Shown: in pieces, positions 48,207-56,207 of the stretch | How the letters are laid out: each line of letters opens with the position of its first letter | Numbering within the stretch: position 1 is the first letter of the stretch | DNA from: Candidatus Accumulibacter aalborgensis | GTDB lineage: Bacteria > Pseudomonadota > Gammaproteobacteria > Burkholderiales > Rhodocyclaceae | DNA length: 64,000 bases | Direction of reading: 5' to 3' | NCBI RefSeq assembly: GCF_900089955.1 | Contig: NZ_FLQX01000135.1 | Span: forward strand, 1-64,000 | Position numbers and translations under genes: made by a program | The notes under the pieces: model-generated | The model's database searches: none | Told to the model about the DNA's origin: nothing | What the model saw: the letters and a program-made list of their open reading frames with translations, nothing else

Positions 48207-48719
48207 TCAAGCCTGAAGGCATTCGGCACGCCGCAGCAGACCCTGCAGGGCATGGCCCACCGACTGCGCACGCACCGCCTCGCGGCCTCCCGAAAAGCAG
48301 CGCGTGTCGGTGTCGATTTGCCCACCCGGCCCGGCCCAGCCAAAACAGACCGTGCCAACCGGCCTGCCTGGCGAGCCACCGCCCGGCCCGGCGATTCCGG
48401 TGATAGCGAGAGCCCAGTCTGCAGGGCTGTGTTGCAGAGCGCCCATGGCCATGGCCGCCGCGGTCGCTTCGCTGACCGCACCCTGTTCTGCCAGCAGGCC
48501 AGCACCGACGTCGAGGAGCTCGATCTTGGCCTCGTTCGAGTAGGTAATGAAGCCACGCTCGAACCAATGGGAACTACCGGCGATCGCCGTCACGCACTGC
48601 GCCGCCCAGCCGCCAGTGCACGACTCGGCGGTCACCAGGCGCTGGCCATTGGCGAGCAGCAGCTTGCCGACTTCGGCAGCGAGCGCCTCGAGAAAGAGCA
48701 CTGAAGGGTGATCAGCCAA
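48207..48719 (-). CDS. pncC: Nicotinamide-nucleotide amidase (CinA C-terminal family)
   Basis: 170-aa stand-alone CinA C-terminal domain. Signatures: LVTAESCTGGWAAQCVTAIAGSS, FITYSNEAKIELLDV and ITGIAGPGGGSPGRPVGTV. Hydrolyses NMN to nicotinate mononucleotide in NAD recycling. Overlaps thiL by 8 bp; pgpA, often between the two, is missing. Confidence 0.93.
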   Translation of the reverse strand: MADHPSVLFLEALAAEVGKLLLANGQRLVTAESCTGGWAAQCVTAIAGSSHWFERGFITYSNEAKIELLDVGAGLLAEQGAVSEATAAAMAMGALQHSPADWALAITGIAGPGGGSPGRPVGTVCFGWAGPGGQIDTDTRCFSGGREAVRAQSVGHALQGLLRRAECLQA

Positions 48720-49665
48720 AGTGGTCGAAGCCTTTCCTGTTGATCGTCAGTTCCCGCCCGTTGGCATCGAGTAGCGCCAGGCGGTGAGAATCGGAGGCGG
48801 TGAGCCGACCGCATCGCCAGAGTGGCAGATCGAGCTGTTTGCCAAGTTCGACGACTTCGTTTCTCGTTTCCGGGCAGGCTGAAAACAGCAGTTCGTAGTC
48901 GTCACCGCCGGCTAATTGACACTGGCGAGCGAGCACCGGGTCCACTCCTGCCGGCAGCGCCGGCAACTGCGCGACAAAGACCTCGGCGGCAACCGCCGAA
49001 CGTTCGAGGATATGGCCAAGATCAGCGAGCAGGCCATCTGACACGTCGATAGCCGCGCTGGCCAGCCCGCGCAGGAGTCGGCCCAGTTCAACGCGCGGCA
49101 AGGGCTGCTGCAGAGCGGCCAGACACCGTTCGGCAAGCGCAGCAGGGAGTTTGGTTCTGCCCTGCAGTTGGGCCAGACCCAGGGCCGCCAGACCAGGCTG
49201 GCCGGAGACCCAGAGATCGTCACCCGGCAGGGCCCGATCACGACGCAGTGCCGTGCCCGCCGGGACCTCACCGAGTGCTGTGAGAGACAGATTGAGCGGC
49301 CCGCGCGTCGTGTCGCCACCAACCAGATCGACCCCGTAACGACCGGCGCAGGAAAAGAGACCTTCGGCAAAGGGCGCCAGCCAGGCCTCGCAAGCTTCCG
49401 GGAGGCTAGCGGCCAGCAAGGCCCAGCGTGGCTCGGCGCCCATCGCCGCCAGATCGGAGAGGCTGACCGCGAGCACTTTCCAGCCGAGCTGCCAGGGGTC
49501 TGTGCCGGGCAGGAAATGGGTGCCTTCGACCAGCATGTCGGTGGTGATCACCAGATGCATGCCCGCTGACGGCGCAAGCAGTGCACAATCGTCACCCGGG
49601 CCGAGGACAGCCTGGCGCGTCGGCCGGGAGAAAAAACGGCTGATCAGTTCAAACTCGCTGGGCAT
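48712..49665 (-). CDS. thiL: Thiamine-monophosphate kinase
   Basis: 317 aa. Start MPSEFELISRFF, then LGPGDDCALLAPSAG, TTDMLVEGTHFLPGTDP (Mg-binding aspartates) and AAIDVSDGLLADLGHI. Makes thiamine diphosphate from the monophosphate. In a riboflavin/thiamine operon after nusB. Confidence 0.95.
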   Translation of the reverse strand: MPSEFELISRFFSRPTRQAVLGPGDDCALLAPSAGMHLVITTDMLVEGTHFLPGTDPWQLGWKVLAVSLSDLAAMGAEPRWALLAASLPEACEAWLAPFAEGLFSCAGRYGVDLVGGDTTRGPLNLSLTALGEVPAGTALRRDRALPGDDLWVSGQPGLAALGLAQLQGRTKLPAALAERCLAALQQPLPRVELGRLLRGLASAAIDVSDGLLADLGHILERSAVAAEVFVAQLPALPAGVDPVLARQCQLAGGDDYELLFSACPETRNEVVELGKQLDLPLWRCGRLTASDSHRLALLDANGRELTINRKGFDHFG

Positions 49666-49709
49666 CGCCGCTCCCGGGCACCGCCGACCCCTCCAATCGA
49701 CCCGGTCGA

Positions 49710-50219
49710 TCAGCGGCTTCGGCTGCGCGCCGCCCGCTTGGCTTCGACCTCGGCGGGTCGCAAGCTGGCCGCCAGTTTGTCGAGGACGCCGTTGACGTAC
49801 TTGTGACCGTCGGTGCCACCATAGCCCTTGGCCAACTCGATTGACTCATTGATGATGACCCCGTACGGCGTTTGTGGGTGATTCTTCAACTCGAATGCGC
49901 CGGCCAGCAGAACGCAGGCCTCGATGGGCGACAGTTCAGCAAAGGGCCGGTCGAGATAGACCTGCAATCGTTCCTGCAAGCTCTCGCGCTGCGCCAGGGC
50001 GCCGCGCAGGAGCCCGACGAAGAAATCGCGATCAGCCTTGTCGAAGCCCTCCGTGTCGCCGAGATGCGCTTCGATGGCCGCTTCGTCGTTACCGCTCACC
50101 TGCCATTGGTAGAGCCCCTGCAAGACGAACTCGCGGGCCCGACGGCGCGGCGAGCGGGCGGCGGGCTTGGCTCCGGGGGTGGCCGGCGAGTTCGGTGCGA
50201 CTGGTGACTTCGCGGCCAT
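49710..50219 (-). CDS. nusB: Transcription antitermination factor NusB
   Basis: 169 aa. An Ala/Pro-rich N-terminus precedes RRRAREFVLQGLYQWQVSG; the end INESIELAKGYGGTDGHKYVNGVLDKLA is the classical NusB signature (in outline). Acts with NusE on boxA RNA in rRNA transcription. One-base overlap with ribH. Confidence 0.96.
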   Translation of the reverse strand: MAAKSPVAPNSPATPGAKPAARSPRRRAREFVLQGLYQWQVSGNDEAAIEAHLGDTEGFDKADRDFFVGLLRGALAQRESLQERLQVYLDRPFAELSPIEACVLLAGAFELKNHPQTPYGVIINESIELAKGYGGTDGHKYVNGVLDKLAASLRPAEVEAKRAARSRSR

Positions 50220-50734
50220 TAAGGGCGCTCCCCGATGGCGCGCAGCAGATTGGCCATCTCGACCGCCACCTGGGCGCAGTCGGACCCCTTCTGCTGCATG
50301 CGGACCAGCGCCTGATCGTCATCTTCGCAAGTCAGGATGCCGTTGGCGATCGGCACGCTCCTGTTCAACTGTACTTCCATCAGCGCCCGGCACGAGTCGT
50401 TGGCCACCACCTCGAAGTGATAGGTCTCGCCGCGGATGACCGCGCCAAGCGCGATCAAGGCATTGAAGCGCCCGCTGCAGGCCATCGTCCGCAGGACCAG
50501 AGGGATTTCGAGAGCACCGGGCACACAGGCCAGCGTGATGCTGCCTTCGTCGACGCCAAGGCGCTTGAGTTCGGTCGTACAGGCGCTGAGCAAGCCTTCA
50601 CCAATGTCCTGGTTGAAGCGGCTCATGACGATGCCAACCGCCAACCCGGCGCCATCGAGCGAAGCGTCATATTCGTGGATATTGTCGCAGCGTACCGTCA
50701 GGGGAGTGCCTGTGGGGGGTTTCGGTCTAGCCAT
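50219..50734 (-). CDS. ribH: 6,7-dimethyl-8-ribityllumazine synthase
   Basis: 171 aa. [31 protein letters not shown], and [19 protein letters not shown] with the catalytic His are family hallmarks. Condenses the pyrimidine intermediate with dihydroxybutanone phosphate made by the adjacent RibBX. Confidence 0.96.
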   Translation of the reverse strand: MARPKPPTGTPLTVRCDNIHEYDASLDGAGLAVGIVMSRFNQDIGEGLLSACTTELKRLGVDEGSITLACVPGALEIPLVLRTMACSGRFNALIALGAVIRGETYHFEVVANDSCRALMEVQLNRSVPIANGILTCEDDDQALVRMQQKGSDCAQVAVEMANLLRAIGERP

Positions 50735-51867
50735 CAGAGTCTTTCAAGGTCAGCGGGTGTGGCAACGTGGCCGGTCACTTCGAGGTCGAAACCGGTCATG
50801 CTCGGCATTCGGCGCGGGCTCGACAGCAGTTTCATCTTGCCGACGCCCAGATCCCGCAGAATTTGGGCCCCGATGCCGTAGGTACGCGGGTCCCAGCGGG
50901 CGGCTGGGCGCTTGGTGGCGACCGGTTCGCGCAGAGTCGCGAGAATGTCCTGGCCGCTTTCGGGGCGGTGCAGCAGGACGATGACGCCAGCGTCCACGCG
51001 AGCCAGCGCCGCCTGCGCCATGTCGAGGGAAAAAGTATGCCGCCCACCGCCAGGATCGAGAAAATCGACCACCGACAGCGGTTCGTGCACACGCACCAGC
51101 GTTTCCCGGTCCGGGCGAATCTCACCCTTGGCCAGGACCAGGTGGACTTCGTTCGACGTGCAGTCGGTATAAGCATGCAGCGTGAACTGGCCATGGGCAG
51201 AGTGCACCGTTTTCGACAGCGTACGCTCGATCAGCGTCTCATGCCGGCTACGGTAATGAATGAGATCGGTGATCGTGCCAATCTTCAGTCCGTGCGCACG
51301 GGCAAAGTCGACCAGGTCGACCAGCCGTGCCATGCTGCCGTCTTCCTTCAGGATCTCGCAGATCACCGCCGCCGGTTCAAGTCCCGCGAGCAGCGCCAGA
51401 TCGCAGCCGGCCTCGGTGTGGCCGGCACGCACCAGCACCCCGCCCGGCCGCGCCATGATCGGAAAGACGTGTCCCGGCTGAACGATGTCATCGGGTTGGG
51501 CGTTCCTCGCCACCGCAGCCTTGATCGTCAAGGCGCGGTCCTGAGCCGAGATGCCGGTGGTCACCCCTTCGGCAGCTTCGATCGAGACCGTGAACGCGGT
51601 GCTGTGCGGGCTCTTGTTGTCGCGCGCCATCTGGCTCAGGCCCAGTTGCCGGCAGCGCGCCTCGGTCAGCGTCAGGCAGATCAGCCCGCGACCAAAACGG
51701 GCCATGAAGTTGATCGCCTCGGCCGTCGCATGTTCGGCAGCCAGAATGAGGTCGCCTTCGTTTTCGCGGTCCTCCTCGTCGACCAGGACGACCATGCGCC
51801 CGGCACGCATTTCGACGATGATCTCTTCGATCGGTGAAACATCTGCAGAAGTGCTCTGAGGTGCCAT
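50734..51867 (-). CDS. ribBX: Dihydroxybutanone-phosphate synthase with degenerate GTP cyclohydrolase II domain
   Basis: 377 aa. The DHBP synthase part (1-205) is complete: [33 protein letters not shown] and [12 protein letters not shown]. The second domain keeps the fold ([25 protein letters not shown]) but where GCHII has a Cys-rich zinc site and RCDCG, this has [21 protein letters not shown], without cysteines. GCHII activity is therefore unlikely. Start [11 protein letters not shown] (51867) or 51879. Confidence 0.9.
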   Translation of the reverse strand: MAPQSTSADVSPIEEIIVEMRAGRMVVLVDEEDRENEGDLILAAEHATAEAINFMARFGRGLICLTLTEARCRQLGLSQMARDNKSPHSTAFTVSIEAAEGVTTGISAQDRALTIKAAVARNAQPDDIVQPGHVFPIMARPGGVLVRAGHTEAGCDLALLAGLEPAAVICEILKEDGSMARLVDLVDFARAHGLKIGTITDLIHYRSRHETLIERTLSKTVHSAHGQFTLHAYTDCTSNEVHLVLAKGEIRPDRETLVRVHEPLSVVDFLDPGGGRHTFSLDMAQAALARVDAGVIVLLHRPESGQDILATLREPVATKRPAARWDPRTYGIGAQILRDLGVGKMKLLSSPRRMPSMTGFDLEVTGHVATPADLERL

Positions 51868-52207
51868 TCGTTTGCCCATCCAGGATCGGTCGCCAATCCG
51901 TGATTCTCTCAGTTTCCGGGCCTGACCGCCATCAGAGGGATTTCATTCGCGACCAGCAAGCGCTTCCACACACCCCAATCCAGGCAAGTCCCGAGCAAAG
52001 TTCGGCTCGCCGGCGAGGCGCCGAGGGCAGGCTGACGGTGCCTGAGAGGCGCGAACTCCGCGTATCCATCTCCCAACAGGCGAAATATTCGTTTTATGAT
52101 GCTGAGTGGCGATGGGAGCAGTCCATCGGCTGGTAAGCAAGGCACTGGCCGGAAGTGGGTCGGCACGTTCCGACGCTTGTGGATGGTAAGTACGGGAGGG
52201 CCCTTCA
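51868..52207. other. Divergent intergenic region
   Basis: Between ribBX and the receiver-domain gene. No coding sequence. I looked for an FMN riboswitch on the minus strand and did not find its conserved segments. TATGAT at 52095-52100 may be a plus-strand -10 element; no -35 match. Confidence 0.5.
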
Positions 52208-53317
52208 ATGTCAATGAATGAGAGCGTGCTGCTGATCGCCGCTGGTGTGTTCGTCGCTTTTCTCCTGCTCCGTTTCTTCATCGCCCGCCGTTCTGGCGGC
52301 CATCGACAAGCGGGAGAGCAAGCCAGCCATGAAGCCGAGCGCCAAGCCGCCGAGGAGGCCGAACGCCAAGCCGCCGAGGAGGCCGCTCGCCGCGAAGCCG
52401 AACGCCAAGCCGCCGAGGAGGCCGCTCACCGCGAAGCCAAACGCCAAGCCGCCGAGGAAGCCGCCCGCCGCGAGGCCGAACGCCAAGCCGCCGAGGAAGC
52501 CGCCCGCCGCGAGGCCGAACGCCAAGCTGTCGAGGAGGCCGCTCACTGCGAGGCCGAACGCCAAGCTGTCGAGGAGGCCGCTCACCGTGAAGCCGAACGA
52601 CAAGCTGTCGAGGAAGCCGCCCACCGCGAAGCCGAACGCCAAGCCGCCGAGGAGGCCGCTCGCCGCGAAGCCGAACGCCAAGCCGCCGAGGAAGCCGCTC
52701 GCCGCGAGACCGAACGCAAATCTGTCGAGGAAGCCGCTCACCGCGAGGCCGAACGCCAAGCCGCCGAGGAAGCCGCTCGCCTGGAGACCGAACGACAGTC
52801 CATCGAGGAAGCTCTTCGCCAGGAAGAGCAGGAAATGCTGGCCGTCGAGGCAGCAATCCGCCGGGAATCGGAACGTCAGGCCGCCGAAGAAACGCAACGC
52901 CAGGCCCGCGCAGCGGCCGCGGCGAAGCCCAAGCCACCCGAACAGACCGTAGTGATGGTCGCTGACGATTCAAAGGTCGTGCGCATCAAGACCGGCCGCC
53001 TGCTCAGCGCGCACCAGTACCAGGTTGTGGTGGCCGAAGACGGGCTCGACGCGGCCCGACAGATCGGCAGTTCGCTACCCGACGTGCTGGTGACCGACGT
53101 AGACATGCCCGGTATGGGTGGCTTCGAACTGACGCGGCAACTGCGCGGCGATCCTCGTACCGCGCATGTGCCGATCATCATGGTGACCTCCGACAGTGAG
53201 CAGCTACGTTCCGAGGCCGCCGCAGCGGGAGTCAACGTGATCCTCGGCAAACCTTACCCCGAAGAACAACTGATTGCCCACATTCAGCGGCTGATGAGCA
53301 GCCAGCGCGGCGGATGA
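52208..53317 (+). CDS. Membrane-anchored response-regulator receiver protein with 13-residue repeats
   Basis: 369 aa. Residues 7-26 form one membrane helix; about 41-231 are some fourteen repeats of 13 residues (consensus REAERQAAEEAAH), predicted as a long charged coiled coil like the TolA stalk. Residues 247-365 form a CheY-like receiver: acidic pair D253-D254, phospho-Asp297 in VTDVDMPGMGG, and Lys348 in GKPYP. No output domain follows. GGGAGG precedes ATG 52208. The next gene overlaps by ATGA. Confidence 0.85.
   Translation: MSMNESVLLIAAGVFVAFLLLRFFIARRSGGHRQAGEQASHEAERQAAEEAERQAAEEAARREAERQAAEEAAHREAKRQAAEEAARREAERQAAEEAARREAERQAVEEAAHCEAERQAVEEAAHREAERQAVEEAAHREAERQAAEEAARREAERQAAEEAARRETERKSVEEAAHREAERQAAEEAARLETERQSIEEALRQEEQEMLAVEAAIRRESERQAAEETQRQARAAAAAKPKPPEQTVVMVADDSKVVRIKTGRLLSAHQYQVVVAEDGLDAARQIGSSLPDVLVTDVDMPGMGGFELTRQLRGDPRTAHVPIIMVTSDSEQLRSEAAAAGVNVILGKPYPEEQLIAHIQRLMSSQRGG
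52328..52900 (+). repeat. 39-bp tandem repeats in the coiled-coil region
   Basis: About fourteen imperfect 39-bp units encoding REAERQAAEEAAx. Several neighbouring units are nearly identical at DNA level, so unit number may vary between strains. Confidence 0.85.
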
Positions 53318-53712
53318 GTCGGCAGGCGCTGCCGGAATTCGTCGTCGCCTGCCTCTGTGCCGACTGGTGCGCCGTCTGCCGGGACTATGCGAGCGGCTTC
53401 AGGAACATTGCCTTGCAGTTCCCCGCGGCCGGGTTTCAATGGCTGGACATCGAGCTGCATACCGATTATCTGGGCGACCTGGACGTCGAAAATTTCCCGA
53501 CACTGCTCATCAAGCGTCGGCAATGGGTCTTGTTCTACGGCACCATGCCGCCCTCCCCGGCCCACCTGAAGCGCACTCTGGAGGTCTTCGTCCAGCAGAG
53601 CGCAGCAGAAAGTCAGGAATACGCGCTGTCCAGCGTCGAACGACGCTGCTGGCAGAACGATGTCGACCTGCAGCGGCTGGGCAGCGATGATCGGGGAAAG
53701 ATTTCGGCCTGA
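53314..53712 (+). CDS. Thioredoxin-like protein
   Basis: 132 aa. CxxC active site at C19-C22 (DWCAVCRDY), then WLDIELHTDYLGDLDVENFPTLLI with the cis-Pro loop, a compact thioredoxin fold. No signal peptide, so cytoplasmic. The start overlaps the stop of the receiver-protein gene, suggesting a joint function. The last 35 residues are a variable extension. Confidence 0.82.
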   Translation: MSRQALPEFVVACLCADWCAVCRDYASGFRNIALQFPAAGFQWLDIELHTDYLGDLDVENFPTLLIKRRQWVLFYGTMPPSPAHLKRTLEVFVQQSAAESQEYALSSVERRCWQNDVDLQRLGSDDRGKISA

Positions 53713-53730
53713 GCGGTGGCCACCCGCAGG

Positions 53731-54657
53731 CTACACCGCAACCAGCATCCCACCCTGATCCTTCAGCGCACCGACGAGGATCAGGTCTCTGACCAGCCAG
53801 TGGGCGAGCACCTCGTTGCTCTGCTGGAGGTAGCGCGCGTTGACACTCTGGCAGAAGCTGAGGCCGGCGAGAAAATCCGGCAGATCGGCGCGCCGGAGTT
53901 GCCGCCTCTCCAGCAGGGCAAAGACGAGGATCACTTTCAGCGCGTGGCGGGCCAGCAGTTCGACATCATCCTCGAATACGGCAAGCTTCCGGTATGCGCG
54001 TGCGAAGGCATCGTCGACCTCGGCGAAGGGCGCGCCGTGGCCGGGAATCACACCATCGACCGGCAGGCGAGCCAGAACGTCGAGCGTTTCGCGCGCCGCC
54101 TTGAGGCCGCCGGCATCCTCGGGATGGCCAAGGAGTTCCGAGAAGATGACGCCGAAGCCGTTGCGCCATAGTGCATCACCCGAGATCAGCAGGCGTCGCT
54201 CGGCGTTGTGAAAGGCCAACGCGTCCATGTCGTGGCCGGGAACGGCGATCGCGCGCCAGTTGAGGCCGCCGAGTTCGACCTCGTCACCGGCGGCGATCGT
54301 CGCATCGTGACGGAAGCGCGTCGCCGACTGGCCAAGCGGCGAGAGCAAAAGCGCTTCCTCGTCCCACTCGGCAATCGTCGCGTCGATTCCCGCGGGAACG
54401 ATCACCCGGCAGCCGAAAGCCGCTCTCAGCGCAGCATTACCGCCGATATGGTCGGAATGCGAGTGGGTGTTCAGCAGGCGGGTCAGGCGGCGACCGGCCA
54501 GCTCGTGTTCGAGCAGTGACACCGTCTGCTGAGCATGCGTCACGTAGCCACTGTCGATCAGCGCCGCCTGCTCACCTTCGAGGAAGAGGACATTGTTCGA
54601 CGACAGCCAGCCACGTTCAAGAACCAGCAGATTCCCGGGCAGAATCACCGTGACCAC
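53731..54657 (-). CDS. MBL-fold metallo-hydrolase
   Basis: 308 aa. Zinc ligands: THSHSDHIGG, PGHDMDALAF, ISGDALW and GVIPGHGAP. The C-terminal 80 residues form a helical/winged-helix end as in LACTB2-like hydrolases. Substrate not predictable. Its last codons run convergent to the thioredoxin-like gene. Confidence 0.88.
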   Translation of the reverse strand: MVTVILPGNLLVLERGWLSSNNVLFLEGEQAALIDSGYVTHAQQTVSLLEHELAGRRLTRLLNTHSHSDHIGGNAALRAAFGCRVIVPAGIDATIAEWDEEALLLSPLGQSATRFRHDATIAAGDEVELGGLNWRAIAVPGHDMDALAFHNAERRLLISGDALWRNGFGVIFSELLGHPEDAGGLKAARETLDVLARLPVDGVIPGHGAPFAEVDDAFARAYRKLAVFEDDVELLARHALKVILVFALLERRQLRRADLPDFLAGLSFCQSVNARYLQQSNEVLAHWLVRDLILVGALKDQGGMLVAV

Positions 54658-54660
54658 TTA

Positions 54661-54777
54661 AGTCGCGCCGGCGACTCACGAATCTCCCCTCTCCCGCCTG
54701 CGGGAGAGGGGTCGGGGGTGAGGGAAACGGTCATGACTTTCTCCTTATGGGGTGTACCTTGAGAAGTCATGACCGTT
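54661..54777. repeat. Dispersed structured repeat, copy 1
   Basis: About 117 bp with three hairpins: GTCGC-GCGAC, CTCTCCCGC-GCGGGAGAG, and a 14-bp stem 54726-54739 with 54764-54777. A second copy lies at 58285-58400. The end overlaps the last codons of the DUF1289 gene. Confidence 0.8.
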
Positions 54778-54964
54778 TGTCCGGCGAATCGTCGTTGAGC
54801 CCGTCATCGAAGATGCGCAGCGAGCGCACCTCCTCGGCGACGATCCCCTGCGTAGCCACCGATACCGGCAGGGGCGGACGACCGCAGCCGAGGCAATAAC
54901 CGGAATCGGGGTCGAACATACAGATACCCACGCACAGATAGTCGTCTTCAGTATCGTTCATCAT
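54767..54964 (-). CDS. DUF1289 family protein (second of tandem)
   Basis: 65 aa. Four-cysteine motif: CVGICMFDPDSGYCLGCGRP, a probable zinc or Fe-S site. Its ATG overlaps the stop of the preceding DUF1289 gene by one base. The end (LNDDSPDKRS) is encoded within the dispersed repeat. Function unknown. Confidence 0.8.
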   Translation of the reverse strand: MMNDTEDDYLCVGICMFDPDSGYCLGCGRPPLPVSVATQGIVAEEVRSLRIFDDGLNDDSPDKRS

Positions 54965-55188
54965 CAACGCTCGCAGTCGCCACGGAACTCGCCTCCCGAC
55001 GCACACCCGGCTGGATCGTGCTCGACGCGACGACGCTCGACGGCGACCAGAATGCTCAGGCGGCGATCGTTCGAAGCAGCGCTCCAGTCGGCAATCTCCT
55101 CAATGGTCCGGAAGCAACCGAGACAGAAAGCAGTGTCGTCATCCATCCGGCAGACATTGATACACGGTGAGGCCACCGCCTGAATCAT
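54964..55188 (-). CDS. DUF1289 family protein (first of tandem)
   Basis: 74 aa. SPCINVCRMDDDTAFCLGCF, then RTIEEIADWSAASNDRRLSIL, a full DUF1289 domain with the typical IEEIADW helix. ATG 55188 has GGAG close upstream. Follows the HMG-CoA lyase gene on the same strand but with a hairpin between. Confidence 0.85.
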   Translation of the reverse strand: MIQAVASPCINVCRMDDDTAFCLGCFRTIEEIADWSAASNDRRLSILVAVERRRVEHDPAGCASGGEFRGDCER

Positions 55189-55239
55189 GAGACGCTCCTC
55201 CAGCGTAGGGCGCAATAACCAACGGGCATTGCGCCGGAT

Positions 55240-55278
55240 GGGTACGGTGCAATGCGCTTCGCTTATTGCACCGTACCC
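55240..55278. repeat. Perfect 14-bp hairpin between DUF1289 and HMG-CoA lyase genes
   Basis: GGGTACGGTGCAAT (55240-55253) pairs with ATTGCACCGTACCC (55265-55278) around an 11-nt loop containing GCGCTTCGCTT. Same core as at 36817-36843. Could act as a terminator or mRNA stabiliser. Confidence 0.75.
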
Positions 55279-56207
55279 GGTTGACTATGGCATTCGAGTG
55301 CCAAGGCCTTGTTGCGCGCCGCTCTCCGCCGATAATCCCGGCCCAGGTAGAGCGAGATGAACTCGCCGGCAGCCAACAGTTTATCCCGGTCGACGCCGGT
55401 TTCGATGCCCAGACCATGCAGGAGAAAGACCACGTCCTCGGTCGCCACGTTCCCGCTGGCCCCAGGCGCGTAGGGACAGCCGCCGAGTCCGGCGATCGAA
55501 CTGTCGAAGACTGCCATTCCCAGTTCCAGCGAGGCGTAAACGTTGGCCACTGCCATGCCGTAGGTGTCATGGTAATGGCCGGCCAGCCGCTCGATCGGCA
55601 CCAGCGCCGCACAGACCTCGATCATCCGCTGCACCGAGGTCGGCGTCCCGGCGCCGATGGTATCTCCGAGCGAGATCTCGTGGCAACCCATGTCGTAGAG
55701 TTGCCTGGCCACCCAGGCGGTCCTTGCCGGGTCGACGGCGCCCTCGTACGGACAGGCGACGACGCACGAAACGTAGCCACGGATCTTGATCTCGAGTGCG
55801 CTGGCGGAATCGACGACGGCAGCGTAGCGCTTGAGACTTTCGCCAATACTGCAGTTGATGTTCTTCTGTGAGAACGTTTCCGAAGCGGCAGCGAAGATCG
55901 CGACTTCCTGCGCACCTGCTTCGACTGCGGCATCGAAACCCTTGAGGTTGGGCGTCAGGACCGGGTAGGAAACCGCCGGCCGGCGCCGCGGACTGGCCAG
56001 CAGCGCACGCAGGACCTCGGCACTGTCGGCCATCTGCGGCACCCAGCGTGGCGACACGAAGGACGTCGCCTCGATGGCCACCAACCCGGCGTCGGCCAGC
56101 CGTTCGATCAACTCGATCTTGATCGCCGTGGGAACGATTTGCTGTTCATTCTGCAGGCCATCACGCGGCCCGACCTCGACCAGCTTCACCCGCAACGGCC
56201 TGGTCAT
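55263..56207 (-). CDS. Hydroxymethylglutaryl-CoA lyase
   Basis: 314 aa. [21 protein letters not shown] is the family start, with [29 protein letters not shown] and [33 protein letters not shown] carries the catalytic Cys. Cleaves HMG-CoA to acetoacetate and acetyl-CoA, the last step of leucine degradation. Overlaps the liuD-type gene by 4 bases. Its last codons fall in the hairpin. Confidence 0.95.
   Translation of the reverse strand: MTRPLRVKLVEVGPRDGLQNEQQIVPTAIKIELIERLADAGLVAIEATSFVSPRWVPQMADSAEVLRALLASPRRRPAVSYPVLTPNLKGFDAAVEAGAQEVAIFAAASETFSQKNINCSIGESLKRYAAVVDSASALEIKIRGYVSCVVACPYEGAVDPARTAWVARQLYDMGCHEISLGDTIGAGTPTSVQRMIEVCAALVPIERLAGHYHDTYGMAVANVYASLELGMAVFDSSIAGLGGCPYAPGASGNVATEDVVFLLHGLGIETGVDRDKLLAAGEFISLYLGRDYRRRAARNKALALECHSQPGTVQ

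Noticed and set aside
51868-52207. FMN riboswitch upstream of ribBX
   Set aside because: None of the conserved RFN segments were found on the minus strand.
52328-52900. Regular repeats resembling a CRISPR array
   Set aside because: The repeats are contiguous 39-bp coding units without unique spacers, in frame with a protein.
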